This document shows, piece by piece, positions 16,252 to 23,986 of a DNA stretch of 64,000 bases (positions are counted from its first letter, which is position 1; every line of letters begins with the position of its first letter). The DNA lies in IMG/VR virus record IMGVR_UViG_3300029922_000001, positions 294,512-358,511 of that record; one strand, given 5' to 3'. A program made the position numbers and the translations under genes. The DNA comes from a virus. A model generated the notes under the pieces. The model was not told where the DNA came from. It made no database searches and saw only the letters and a program-made list of their open reading frames with translations.

Positions 16252-17388
16252 ATGAAACGAATCGGAGAATTTCCACAAAAAGAAGAAGTGCTTAAGCTAT
16301 TGAGGACGACTGAAAAATCGCTTGTTTGTAAACTTGGTGTCGATCCTACAGCAACTGAGGTTACTTTGGGGTGGGCTGTCGTTTTACGCGAACTAAAGCG
16401 TTTACAAGTGTGTGGTCACAGTATCACATTAATTATTGGCGATTTTACGGCTGGCATTGGTGATCCTACAGGTAAGAGCAAAACTCGTGTACCATTGACA
16501 CACCAACAAATTAATGATAATGTCAATGCGTTATTACCACAGATTTTTACTATTTTAGATCCTACAAAGACTTCTGTTAAGTTTAATTCTGATTGGTTGG
16601 CTTGTAAGTCATTTGCTGAAATGATGCGTATTATGGCAAATATTACTGTTCAACAAGCTTTGAATCGTAATGACTTCCAGAATCGTTTAGAAGACAATGC
16701 ACCCGTAGGATTACATGAAATTATGTACCCTGTTTGTCAGGCTTTGGATTCGGTACATATTTGGGCAGATATTGAAATTGGTGGAGAAGATCAATTATTT
16801 AATGTTATGATGGGTAGAGATTTAATGAAGCAAATGGGTATGAAACCTCAGTTGCCGTTACTTTTCCCATTGCTTTTAGGTGTTGACGGTACGCATAAAA
16901 TGAGCCAAAGTCTTGGTAATTTTATTAGTATTCGTGATACTCCTGAAGATATGTTTGGTAAAACGATGTCGATTCCAGATAGTGCTATGCCTAACTGGTT
17001 CCATTTGCTTACTGATATTTCTTTTGAGTCTGCACAGAAGGAAAATCCTAGAGATACTAAATTAATTTTGGCTGAAGAGATTGTACGTCAATTCCACGGA
17101 TTTGAAGCAGCAACTTTGGCAAAAATTAATTTCATCAATAGGTTTACTCATAAGATTGTAATGCCTACTGAAATTCTGGGTTTTTCTAGAGAGGATGCAA
17201 ATGAATCTTGGATGACAATTCTTGAAGAAGCTTTACCAGGAGAAAGCAAGAATAACCTTAAAAGATTGGTTCAACATAAGGGAGTGAGGTTGAACGGTAC
17301 ACCAATTGAGAGTGTGAAGGATTTCCCAGAGGAAGGGATTTTGACAATTGGGAAACTAAGAGCGTGGAAAGTAGAGAGTTACGATTAA
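16252..17388 (+). CDS. tyrS: Divergent tyrosyl-tRNA synthetase
   Basis: The start at 16252 follows GGTATACT by nine bases. Class I synthetase features: GVDPTATEVTLGW (29-41), LIIGDFTAGIGDPTGKSKTR, the tyrosine-pocket region, GGEDQLFNVMMGRDL, HKMSQSLGN (KMSKS loop, 216-220) and a C-terminal S4-like domain (LVQHKGVRLNG). The HIGH motif is TLGW at 38-41, so both histidines that normally act in adenylate formation are changed. The neighbouring DPTA threonine is kept. It could be a weak or retuned enzyme. Whether it charges the CUA tRNA at 59091 is open: bacterial TyrRS prefers discriminator A, that tRNA has G. Confidence 0.9.
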   Translation: MKRIGEFPQKEEVLKLLRTTEKSLVCKLGVDPTATEVTLGWAVVLRELKRLQVCGHSITLIIGDFTAGIGDPTGKSKTRVPLTHQQINDNVNALLPQIFTILDPTKTSVKFNSDWLACKSFAEMMRIMANITVQQALNRNDFQNRLEDNAPVGLHEIMYPVCQALDSVHIWADIEIGGEDQLFNVMMGRDLMKQMGMKPQLPLLFPLLLGVDGTHKMSQSLGNFISIRDTPEDMFGKTMSIPDSAMPNWFHLLTDISFESAQKENPRDTKLILAEEIVRQFHGFEAATLAKINFINRFTHKIVMPTEILGFSREDANESWMTILEEALPGESKNNLKRLVQHKGVRLNGTPIESVKDFPEEGILTIGKLRAWKVESYD

Positions 17389-17396
17389 CTCTCTAC
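17371..17396. terminator. Hairpin between convergent genes
   Basis: GTAGAGAGTT (17371-17380) pairs with AACTCTCTAC (17387-17396), a perfect 10-bp stem with a 6-base loop. It contains the TAA of TyrRS and the TAG of the convergent gene. There is no long T-run, so it is a stability or bidirectional stop element rather than a textbook intrinsic terminator. Confidence 0.6.
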
Positions 17397-17698
17397 TTAG
17401 CTTCGAATTGAAAGAATGCGTCGTAACTTTCACAATAACCAGGCTTATCATAGGTTACTTTCCAGCCGACTTTATTAAATGCAGGTTCAATGTCTAGCCA
17501 TTTTGAATCAAAGATTTCTGATCTTGCATAGCCAAGTGCTTCTAGGGCACTAACAATAGCATCTTGCTTGATTGTAAAGTAAGTAGAATTTTTTTGCTTA
17601 ATTAGATCATTAACCACGTTGACTACAAAATCAGGTGGTGTATATTCTGCTTTAAGCTTTTTAATATCGGCTGGCGAAATTGGTTTTACTTTGTCCAT
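17393..17698 (-). CDS. Hypothetical protein, 101 aa, ending in UAG
   Basis: The start at 17698 (MDKVKPISPADIKKLK) is chosen because upstream codons lie in a divergent promoter region with TATACT 12 bases before the ATG. The protein looks like a small alpha/beta phage protein (PPDFVVNVVNDLI, ALGYARSEIFDSKW). The stop is TAG inside the convergent hairpin. No function known. Confidence 0.65.
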   Translation of the reverse strand: MDKVKPISPADIKKLKAEYTPPDFVVNVVNDLIKQKNSTYFTIKQDAIVSALEALGYARSEIFDSKWLDIEPAFNKVGWKVTYDKPGYCESYDAFFQFEAK

Positions 17699-17725
17699 AT
17701 GATTTATTGTAGTATATAATAAACT

Positions 17726-18166
17726 ATGATTGATATTCTGAAAATCTGGAAAGCACAAAATGATGGGATTAAAGAATATGACAATAAGGCATTATTTAAT
17801 TTTGAAACACTAGAATATGAACTTAAAAAGCTTTCTGCTAAATATGCAGGGCATCAATATGATGATGAAGTCTTAATAGAACATAAAGGGTTAATTTATT
17901 TAGTAAACACTAAGTATTCATTTGATGAAGATTATCAGCTAATATTAGATAAATATCCTATCGAACCAGTTAGCCACACGGATCAATCTGTTGATTGGTT
18001 AAGTACTTTGCACAATCAAAAAAAAGGCTGGGTTAAAGATTCAGATGGTGGATATTCCAGAGAAATTAAAGTTAATCAAGAATTTAACTATACAATGCCC
18101 AGTAGAATAAAAGTAGAAGGATATCGTCCTGAATTTATTAAAGGAATACCAATAATAACAATATAA
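17726..18166 (+). CDS. Hypothetical protein, 146 aa
   Basis: TATAAT ends five bases before the ATG (leaderless), back-to-back with the gene at 17698. The sequence is acidic and soluble, with a HQYDDEVLIEHKGLIYLVN strand pair. An intrinsic terminator follows. No family recognised. Confidence 0.65.
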   Translation: MIDILKIWKAQNDGIKEYDNKALFNFETLEYELKKLSAKYAGHQYDDEVLIEHKGLIYLVNTKYSFDEDYQLILDKYPIEPVSHTDQSVDWLSTLHNQKKGWVKDSDGGYSREIKVNQEFNYTMPSRIKVEGYRPEFIKGIPIITI

Positions 18167-18174
18167 TCTTGATA

Positions 18175-18210
18175 GGGTGTCGTAGGGTCCACTGCGGCAC
18201 CCGCTTTTTT
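18175..18210 (+). terminator. Rho-independent terminator
   Basis: GGGTGTCG (18175-18182) pairs with CGGCACCC (18195-18202), an 8-bp stem with one G-T pair, followed by GC and six T (18205-18210). It ends transcription of the 17726 gene just before the next -10 (TATAAT from 18212). Confidence 0.85.
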
Positions 18211-18226
18211 GTATAATATAATTAAG

Positions 18227-18877
18227 ATGACTAAGAAAAGTGATAAATTTTACAAGAGAGGTAGCAAAAAGAAACATTATATCTGTACCGGATCTAATAA
18301 TACATATATTGGGCGTCACGCTGGACAATCTTTAATCACAGGTTGTAATAGTGTCTATGATCGTATAGCGGCTTATGAAAGAGATGTCACAGGTAAAAGC
18401 TATCTTATTGGTGTAAACAAGGGTAGAATGCCAATCGTAGTTGAAGAGAATTTTATTGTTGAACCAGAAGAGTTTTGTATTCCAGAAATTGAATTAATTG
18501 ATGATGGTTATCGTATTAAACTCAATGACAAGATTAGAGAATCTTTCGTAAATGGTCATTTTAATGAAAGAGATATAGAAGTTAACAGTTGGGTGGTTAC
18601 TAAGCGTAAGGGTGAAGATGTTTACGTTGTTCCAGGTGTTGATATTGGACCAACCAAATTTCCTCATGAAATTTTAGTTAAAAGGGCTATTCTTCCCAAT
18701 GGCGAAGTTATTGCACAAAATGAAGATCCAAATATGCCTAATTATAAAAAACCAATTTATAACTGTAGTCATGAAGAATTATCTGAAGCGATGGTAAAAC
18801 CAATTAGAGACGCTTTAGCACTTTCTGGAGTAGTTAAAGATCCTAAAATTGATTTTGGAGAGTTAAATGTTCAGTAA
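18227..18877 (+). CDS. Hypothetical protein, 216 aa
   Basis: Two overlapping TATAAT-like hexamers precede the ATG at 18227, directly after a terminator. The N-terminus is very basic (KKSDKFYKRGSKKKH), followed by a mixed domain with VYVVPGVDIGPTKFPHEI. It heads an operon running to 21513. No family recognised. Confidence 0.65.
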   Translation: MTKKSDKFYKRGSKKKHYICTGSNNTYIGRHAGQSLITGCNSVYDRIAAYERDVTGKSYLIGVNKGRMPIVVEENFIVEPEEFCIPEIELIDDGYRIKLNDKIRESFVNGHFNERDIEVNSWVVTKRKGEDVYVVPGVDIGPTKFPHEILVKRAILPNGEVIAQNEDPNMPNYKKPIYNCSHEELSEAMVKPIRDALALSGVVKDPKIDFGELNVQ

Positions 18878-19079
18878 AATTAAAGCAAAAATTAAAGCAA
18901 AAATTAAAGATATAAGAATCAATAGATTATTAAATATGAACGTTTCATTATGGAACTACAACACTAAGCCTGATGGCACTTATGACTGGAATAATTCTTT
19001 TTGCAAACTTAAAGAATTAAGAAAAGAAGAAATAGATTGGTGGTTGGAATACGAAGGATATAAAAAATCATTACAATAA
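18867..19079 (+). CDS. Small basic protein, 70 aa
   Basis: Overlaps the previous gene by 11 bases. The N-terminus repeats KIKAKIKAKIK and is encoded by repeated AAATTAAAGC units, so it is a short simple-sequence expansion. The C-terminus is aromatic and acidic. Function unknown; it could bind nucleic acid through the basic helix. Confidence 0.55.
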   Translation: MFSKIKAKIKAKIKDIRINRLLNMNVSLWNYNTKPDGTYDWNNSFCKLKELRKEEIDWWLEYEGYKKSLQ

Positions 19080-19082
19080 AGT

Positions 19083-19955
19083 ATGAGTAATCCCAAAATT
19101 TACCTTGCCGGTCCCATCTCAGGTTGTTCTTATGAAGGCGCAACAGATTGGAGAGAACATGCTAAGAAAGAATTATCGAATTTCAATATTGATGGTTTTT
19201 CACCAATGCGCAGCAAAGAATATTTACTTGGTAAAACAAGTATTGTATCTGCTCAAGGTGGAAGTGTTTTATCTACACAGAAAGGTATCGTCACCAGGGA
19301 TAGAAACGATGTCATGACCTGTGATGCCTTGATTGTTAATTTATTGGGCGCACAGAAACCCACACTAGGCACAATGATTGAATTAGGCTGGGCAGATGCA
19401 TGGCGTAAACCAATTATTCTAGTTATGGAAAATGAAAATCTTCATGATCACGCAATGGTTAGAGAATTAGCTGGTTTCATTTTACCAACATTAGATGAAG
19501 CAATTGACATTGCTATTAAGCTTCTTAAACCTAATGCTTCTCTTGCTGAAGCTAAGAGAAAAATGGAACCAAAAATTGGGCACACCCAACCTAATCCTTT
19601 TTTTTATAGACCTATGTTAACTGGTGGTAAATTGACAGATAACATTATTGAGGAAATTGAATACGTTAAAAAACTTGAAAAGGATCTAGACGCATTAACT
19701 AGATTACAAGAGATTTATTTAGAAAGCTTTCCAACTGAAAAAGGTGTAGAAGAATATCAACAAAAAATTAAGACAATTGAAAATAAGCTTGCTATTGCAC
19801 AAAGCGAAGAACCTGCTAAATTCGAAGACACTAAATTAATTGATGTAGCTGTTGACAATCTAATGAAGGCAGAATCAACTAAAAAAAGAAGATATGATGT
19901 TGTTGCTAATGCCGCTGAGAAAGCAGGTATGACAGTTAAAGGGGATAAGAAATGA
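19083..19955 (+). CDS. Nucleoside 2-deoxyribosyltransferase-like protein with C-terminal extension
   Basis: IYLAGPISG (about 6-14), WREHAKKEL, TRDRNDVMTCDALIVNLLGA and GTMIELGWADA carry the glycine loop, the DR/D substrate residues and the nucleophile-region Glu of the nucleoside 2-deoxyribosyltransferase/DUF4406-like fold. These proteins cleave or exchange N-glycosidic bonds of nucleosides, fitting nucleotide salvage or base modification. About 120 residues of coiled coil follow the enzyme domain. It overlaps the next gene by 4 bases. Confidence 0.75.
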   Translation: MSNPKIYLAGPISGCSYEGATDWREHAKKELSNFNIDGFSPMRSKEYLLGKTSIVSAQGGSVLSTQKGIVTRDRNDVMTCDALIVNLLGAQKPTLGTMIELGWADAWRKPIILVMENENLHDHAMVRELAGFILPTLDEAIDIAIKLLKPNASLAEAKRKMEPKIGHTQPNPFFYRPMLTGGKLTDNIIEEIEYVKKLEKDLDALTRLQEIYLESFPTEKGVEEYQQKIKTIENKLAIAQSEEPAKFEDTKLIDVAVDNLMKAESTKKRRYDVVANAAEKAGMTVKGDKK

Positions 19956-20485
19956 ATAATAAAGAAACACTACAGCATATAAAAGAATATGAATCTAGAA
20001 CTGGTCGTAAATGGTTAATGATTGAAAATTTAGATAATGAAGATGTATTAGAAAAATACGAAAGAATGGTACAAGCTCAAAAAATATATAAAAGCCAAAA
20101 ACTATCAGATAACGTTTTACCTGAGTTACCAGTGGCTCCCAACATATTAAATGTTTACAGATTTAATTGGGATTGTGGACGACAAGGAAGAGTTGAAGGT
20201 GTATTTATTTCAACTTCACAAACAATAGAACAATTTATTGGTAGGGATGTTTATTTTGGGGAAATCTTAGGTAAGCATAGTGAAGTATACGGAACATTAA
20301 ATGATAAGGATCTTAACACTATTCCTATAAGCGATGAAGATGCTTATTTAATCATGAAAGTTCTTACGAATTTAAATGGTGATGAAATTCATAGTATGTT
20401 GAAAAATATATGGTCAGGTGAACAGCGTAGCTGTACCTTGACCGGTTATAATCCACTCACTAATATTTCTGGAGAAGATTACTAA
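19952..20485 (+). CDS. Hypothetical protein, 177 aa
   Basis: ATGA overlap with the deoxyribosyltransferase-like gene, so it is co-translated. Charged N-terminal helices, then a domain with FISTSQTIEQFIGRDVYFGE and a TNLNGDEIHSMLKNIW helix. No family recognised. Confidence 0.65.
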   Translation: MNNKETLQHIKEYESRTGRKWLMIENLDNEDVLEKYERMVQAQKIYKSQKLSDNVLPELPVAPNILNVYRFNWDCGRQGRVEGVFISTSQTIEQFIGRDVYFGEILGKHSEVYGTLNDKDLNTIPISDEDAYLIMKVLTNLNGDEIHSMLKNIWSGEQRSCTLTGYNPLTNISGEDY

Positions 20486-20486
20486 T

Positions 20487-20834
20487 ATGATTTATTTGTT
20501 TTTGTATGTATGGTTCTGCTACGTGCTGTATTTATTACAAGATGCTAGTGATTGGACTGATGTTTTAGCTTTTGTATTTTTGCCCATTGTTGCACCAATT
20601 TATTTATTTTTCGCTTGGGTTGGTGATTTCTTGAGCGATAAAATTAGTTTTAGGCGTAAAATGAATTGGAATAAAGAACCACACTTAACTGTTAAATTTA
20701 AAATAGGTTCATTGATGTTTGCAACAGTTGATCCACAAGATTCTGATAAATGGTCTGTTGATCCACTCTATACGTTCTCAGGTATTGTTATTCGACACAA
20801 TAAGCTAATTGGCGTCGTAAAGAAGGTAAACTAA
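20487..20834 (+). CDS. Membrane protein, 115 aa
   Basis: Two hydrophobic segments (about residues 2-16 and 26-46) separated by QDASDWTD, then a soluble beta-rich tail ending in GVVKKVN. It starts one base after the previous stop. The tail is probably cytoplasmic (FRRKMNWNK after helix two). Function unknown. Confidence 0.65.
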   Translation: MIYLFLYVWFCYVLYLLQDASDWTDVLAFVFLPIVAPIYLFFAWVGDFLSDKISFRRKMNWNKEPHLTVKFKIGSLMFATVDPQDSDKWSVDPLYTFSGIVIRHNKLIGVVKKVN

Positions 20835-20837
20835 TTT

Positions 20838-21182
20838 ATGATTGATATTCCAATGATTATGGGTGGGAGTTGGTATTCAACTTCAGAAAGAAAAGTGAGA
20901 AGTTTATTTAAGGTTAGTGTTATCAACAATGAGCCTGGAGTTAATACAAATAATATATGCAAAAGATTAATATTTCACTTAGAGCATAATGAGGGTTTTA
21001 CTGTTAATTCTGGTGTTGAAGACGGCTATACAATTACCTTATTAAATGAAAATACTTTTAGTGGAGATAAATACAGTTCTAGTTTTACTGATTTTGAAAC
21101 ATTAGAAAGAAGAATCCAAACTAAGTTCTATTATCATCTTCTAGATTTGGCTATGAAATATGTGGAATCTAAGGTAAACTAA
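20838..21182 (+). CDS. Hypothetical protein, 114 aa
   Basis: Three bases after the membrane-protein gene, same operon. Soluble, with ICKRLIFHLEH and a helical C-terminus (FYYHLLDLAMKYVES). The stop context (AAGGTAAACTAATT) repeats that of the previous gene. No family recognised. Confidence 0.6.
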   Translation: MIDIPMIMGGSWYSTSERKVRSLFKVSVINNEPGVNTNNICKRLIFHLEHNEGFTVNSGVEDGYTITLLNENTFSGDKYSSSFTDFETLERRIQTKFYYHLLDLAMKYVESKVN

Positions 21183-21186
21183 TTAC

Positions 21187-21513
21187 ATGGTTACACCAGA
21201 AGAAGAAAAAGAAATGCGCAAGAAGTTAGAAGCGCATGAAAATAGTATTGAAACGCCTTATAAACTGACATTAGAGTTTCAGTCCGAAGAGGTATTGAAG
21301 CACTTTATGATGGCAATGTGTGAAGGTGTTGAACAGGATTATTGGAATTGGGTTGACGAAAATGATAAATGGAAAGATCCAGTATTAAAGGGGTGCAGTC
21401 AACATCCTAGTATTAAATATGATTTCAAAAATTATAAAATTAAGTTTATTCACCATAATAATCAAGTAACTAAGGATCTTGGGTTTTATTTGCCACCAGG
21501 TGAAGAATTGTAA
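21187..21513 (+). CDS. Hypothetical protein, 108 aa
   Basis: Last gene of the operon. It begins with a charged helix (EEEKEMRKKLEAHE) and continues with an alpha/beta domain holding FQSEEVLKHFMMAMCEG. Its 3' end overlaps the convergent HNH gene by 28 bases. No family recognised. Confidence 0.65.
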   Translation: MVTPEEEKEMRKKLEAHENSIETPYKLTLEFQSEEVLKHFMMAMCEGVEQDYWNWVDENDKWKDPVLKGCSQHPSIKYDFKNYKIKFIHHNNQVTKDLGFYLPPGEEL

Positions 21514-22145
21514 TCTGTATCTAATAAATTGTGGTCATATTCCCAATGATGATTAGGACATAATGCCATAAGATTAGTTATGGCGTTAATGTCAGTTATT
21601 AAGGCGTCATTATCAAAGCTTGCTACACTTTTAATATGACATACTTGACAATGTTTATCATAACCGCAGATTTGGCATGATTTAAATTTACTATTATTTT
21701 TAGTTATTTTTCTAGCATGAGATTGAATCGAACATCTTGCTGCATCATAGTTTTTACTTGATGCAAAAAGATCACCTTTTGTTACCGATTGATACATTGG
21801 ATATTTTATTTGAGGTTCTGTTTTTTCTGTTTTTTCTTGATTTTTATTTTTAAAAATCGTGAAACATCTATGAGAACAAAATGCACGTTCATATTTTTTA
21901 TATTTTTTGTTGTAATCTATTTGAATTTGATTTCTTTCAAAAGACTTTTTACATTCTTCGCAAATTAAAGTGGTCATTATATTTTTTTTTCTGAGTTGGC
22001 TATTGAGACATTGTTGAGAACAAACTGGACGATATTCACCTTTGCATTTATTTTTTCTATTATTATGTTGACACAATAATCTTTCAAATTCTTTACTACA
22101 AACACTACATGTCAATGTAATTTTAGCTGCTTTACTTTGTTTCAT
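21486..22145 (-). CDS. HNH homing endonuclease with zinc knuckles
   Basis: Three metal clusters are visible: CSVC...CSQQC (about 14-50), CEEC...CSHRC (about 62-96) and the HNH core CQICGYDKHCQVCHI, NLMALCPNHHWEYDHN. The first two are FCS-like knuckles that bind DNA. The HNH core keeps the His-His and Asn-His pattern, so it is probably active. It sits alone against the flow of the surrounding operon and next to a non-coding RNA, as mobile endonuclease genes often do. Confidence 0.8.
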   Translation of the reverse strand: MKQSKAAKITLTCSVCSKEFERLLCQHNNRKNKCKGEYRPVCSQQCLNSQLRKKNIMTTLICEECKKSFERNQIQIDYNKKYKKYERAFCSHRCFTIFKNKNQEKTEKTEPQIKYPMYQSVTKGDLFASSKNYDAARCSIQSHARKITKNNSKFKSCQICGYDKHCQVCHIKSVASFDNDALITDINAITNLMALCPNHHWEYDHNLLDTDYNSSPGGK

Positions 22146-22241
22146 ATTTTTGTATTATATATCTAATATAAAAGTTCCTCTAAGATTTATATCAATAATA
22201 AAAAATGATGAAAAAATGTGGTAAATCTTAACGATGATGGG

Positions 22242-22247
22242 TATAAT
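22242..22247 (+). promoter_or_regulatory. -10 element of the 22.3-kb RNA
   Basis: TATAAT preceded by GATGGG, without a good -35 at 17 bases. The first hairpin of the RNA begins 14 bases downstream. No ORF follows for 500 bases, so it drives a non-coding transcript. Confidence 0.6.
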
Positions 22248-22407
22248 ATATTTGCGGTTTAGAGTTCTAGTGAACTCACAAGTTTCATAAGCTTGTCCAG
22301 AATAGTGCGATTCTATTAACACGCACCCACGAGACTTGCTCTGAGAAAACCTGGTTAAAATTCGGTTTTCAGTTAGAAAATCTTTAAAGAATAGGACTCA
22401 GAGATTG

Positions 22408-22664
22408 CGAGAATTTTATTTAGCAGTAATCAGGCTTAGTGTTGTTGAATCCTGAACAACATGAAAAGAATAAAAGATCGAATAAAGATACTCGTAAGAG
22501 TTGAGGGTTTCTAGCTTCCCCCAAAAAGTCTAGAGGACGAGAATTTATTCAGCAGTAGTTAAGCTAGTTTTGAGCGAATGGATCAAAATGAAAAGAATAA
22601 ACGATCATTAAGATACTTGCAAGAGTTGAGGGTTTTCTGGCTTTTCCCGCATAAAAGTTAAGGG
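22408..22664 (+). repeat. Two tandem RNA repeat units (130 and 127 bp)
   Basis: Unit 1 is 22408-22537, unit 2 is 22538-22664; both begin CGAGAATTT and end GGA, and a third CGAGA starts at 22665. Stems covary: GTTGTT/AACAAC in unit 1 corresponds to TTTTGA/TCAAAA in unit 2, both followed by the identical ATGAAAAGAATAAA. A later stem (TCTAGCTT/AAGTCTAGA against TGGCTTTT/AAAAGTTA) has a C-rich loop in both. Compensatory change in paired positions supports a selected RNA fold. Confidence 0.75.
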
Positions 22665-22705
22665 ACGAGAGTTTTGTGTTTGTGTTTGTATTTATATTGA
22701 ATTGA

Positions 22706-22737
22706 AAGCCTTTGGAATTTTCCAAAGGCTTCTTTTT
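22706..22737 (+). terminator. Rho-independent terminator of the 22.3-kb RNA
   Basis: AAGCCTTTGGA pairs with TCCAAAGGCTT around a 4-base loop, followed by CTTTTTA. The T-run merges with the TATAAT of the next gene, so termination and re-initiation are packed in 40 bases. Confidence 0.85.
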
Positions 22738-22747
22738 ATAATAGAGC

Positions 22748-22990
22748 ATGACTCAAATCGAAATTGATAACATCAAATCAGCAAAAGAATTAAGGCATGA
22801 AGAAATTGCTCAAATTAAGACTCAAATTAATATTCTTAAAAAACAAAAAACAGAATTAGATTTACAAGATAACGCTATACAAAAAGCTAATTCCGCAATA
22901 TGTGACCATACATTACCAAATGGTAAAACAGCTTGGCAAGGTGGTTTTATGTTTAGTATATGTTCTATCTGCGATGACTGTGACTTATAA
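22748..22990 (+). CDS. Small coiled-coil protein with C-terminal cysteines, 80 aa
   Basis: TATAAT ends five bases before the ATG. Residues 5-48 form a coiled coil, followed by a cysteine cluster (AICDH, FSICSICDDCDL) that may bind one zinc ion. It overlaps the convergent DraG-type gene by 6 bases. Function unknown. Confidence 0.65.
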   Translation: MTQIEIDNIKSAKELRHEEIAQIKTQINILKKQKTELDLQDNAIQKANSAICDHTLPNGKTAWQGGFMFSICSICDDCDL

Positions 22991-23953
22991 TACTTTATTT
23001 AATTCATCACAAGTCCATTCAATTGCTGCTAGTGTGTTTAGTTTGTGTTCCCATCTAGTTGGGATTGCTTCATAACCATATATCAATCCTAAAATATTAC
23101 CAGCTATAGCACCTGTACTATCTGAATCACCATCATGGTTTACAGCATTGACAACACCTGAAACAAAATCCTTTGATGTTAGCGCACAGTAAATAGCAAT
23201 TGCTAACGCTTGCTCACCTATCCAACCTTGACCTAATATATTAAGCATAGGCATATTGAAATCTTTCTTTGCAAAGTTTAAAGCATGTTTAGAATAGAAG
23301 TATGTGTCGGTTTCACCAGTTACACTTTTAAGGTACTCTAGCGTCTGTTCTACAGCTTTAAATGGTTCAGTCTGGTTATCTAATAAGGATATCAAATAAG
23401 CGAACGCTCCAGCAGAATAAATACCATCAGGGTGGTTATGTGATAGGTTAGCGGCTTCTACAGCAAAATCAAAAGCATCTTCTGGTTCAAAATATAAACC
23501 AATTGGAGCAGAACGCATAACCGCACCACAACCCTTTCTATCATTTGGGATAGGGAATTCAGCATTGTGTTCAATGAGATATTGAAATGAGGTTAAACAC
23601 GTATGTCCAGCAGATTTATCTCCCCACATGCTTTGAAATTGTAATAGACCTTTTGTGTGTAATTTAGAATTATATTGTTTCTTTTGAGTTAAATACCATT
23701 TCTTATATTCTTCGCGAACGTTGTTAAGTCTTTGTTCTTCTGAGTCGCATGGCAAACTTAATGCATAAGCAGTAAATAGTGTTAACTGTGTATCATCAGT
23801 AATACAACCATCATCTCCATAAGCTGGGTGAATGTCTGTAATTCCGTTTTCTCCATATTGATTTAATATTTCAGATCGTGATTTAAACTCAACTGGTGCG
23901 CCTAATGCATCTCCAACCGCACCACCCATAATACAAGCTTTGACGTTATTCAT
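22985..23953 (-). CDS. ADP-ribosylglycohydrolase (DraG family)
   Basis: ACIMGGAVGDALGAPVEF at the N-terminus, the metal-site ITDDTQLT (about 51-58), GCGAVMRSAPIGL, LSHNHP and NHDGDSDSTGAIAGNILG near the C-terminus are the full DraG/ARH signature, including both Asp-rich metal sites. The 322-residue length is normal. These Mg-dependent enzymes remove ADP-ribose from proteins or nucleic acids. A leaderless TATAAT lies six bases before the ATG, and the promoter is back-to-back with the phosphoesterase gene. Confidence 0.9.
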   Translation of the reverse strand: MNNVKACIMGGAVGDALGAPVEFKSRSEILNQYGENGITDIHPAYGDDGCITDDTQLTLFTAYALSLPCDSEEQRLNNVREEYKKWYLTQKKQYNSKLHTKGLLQFQSMWGDKSAGHTCLTSFQYLIEHNAEFPIPNDRKGCGAVMRSAPIGLYFEPEDAFDFAVEAANLSHNHPDGIYSAGAFAYLISLLDNQTEPFKAVEQTLEYLKSVTGETDTYFYSKHALNFAKKDFNMPMLNILGQGWIGEQALAIAIYCALTSKDFVSGVVNAVNHDGDSDSTGAIAGNILGLIYGYEAIPTRWEHKLNTLAAIEWTCDELNKVL

Positions 23954-23986
23954 GATATTATTATACGTATAATGGTATAATCAGAT
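23954..23986. promoter_or_regulatory. Overlapping divergent leaderless promoters
   Basis: Within 33 bases lie a minus-strand TATAAT six bases before the DraG ATG and a plus-strand TATAAT five bases before the phosphoesterase ATG. Neither has room for a leader or a ribosome site. The two polymerases would exclude each other. Confidence 0.65.

Larger units (their letters stand above)
22254..22737 (+). ncRNA. Structured non-coding RNA with tandem 130-nt repeat
   Basis: A 600-base gap with no credible ORF holds a promoter, stacked hairpins and a terminator. Hairpins include GAGTTC-TAGT-GAACTC (22262-22277), GTGCG/CGCAC before 22327 followed by CCACGAGA, and the repeat units at 22408 and 22538. 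The motif CGAGA recurs at hairpin ends (22330, 22408, 22538, 22665). No tRNA-like T arm is present. Resemblance to the large ornate phage RNAs (GOLLD, ROOL) is in size and style only; I cannot assign it. Confidence 0.7.
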
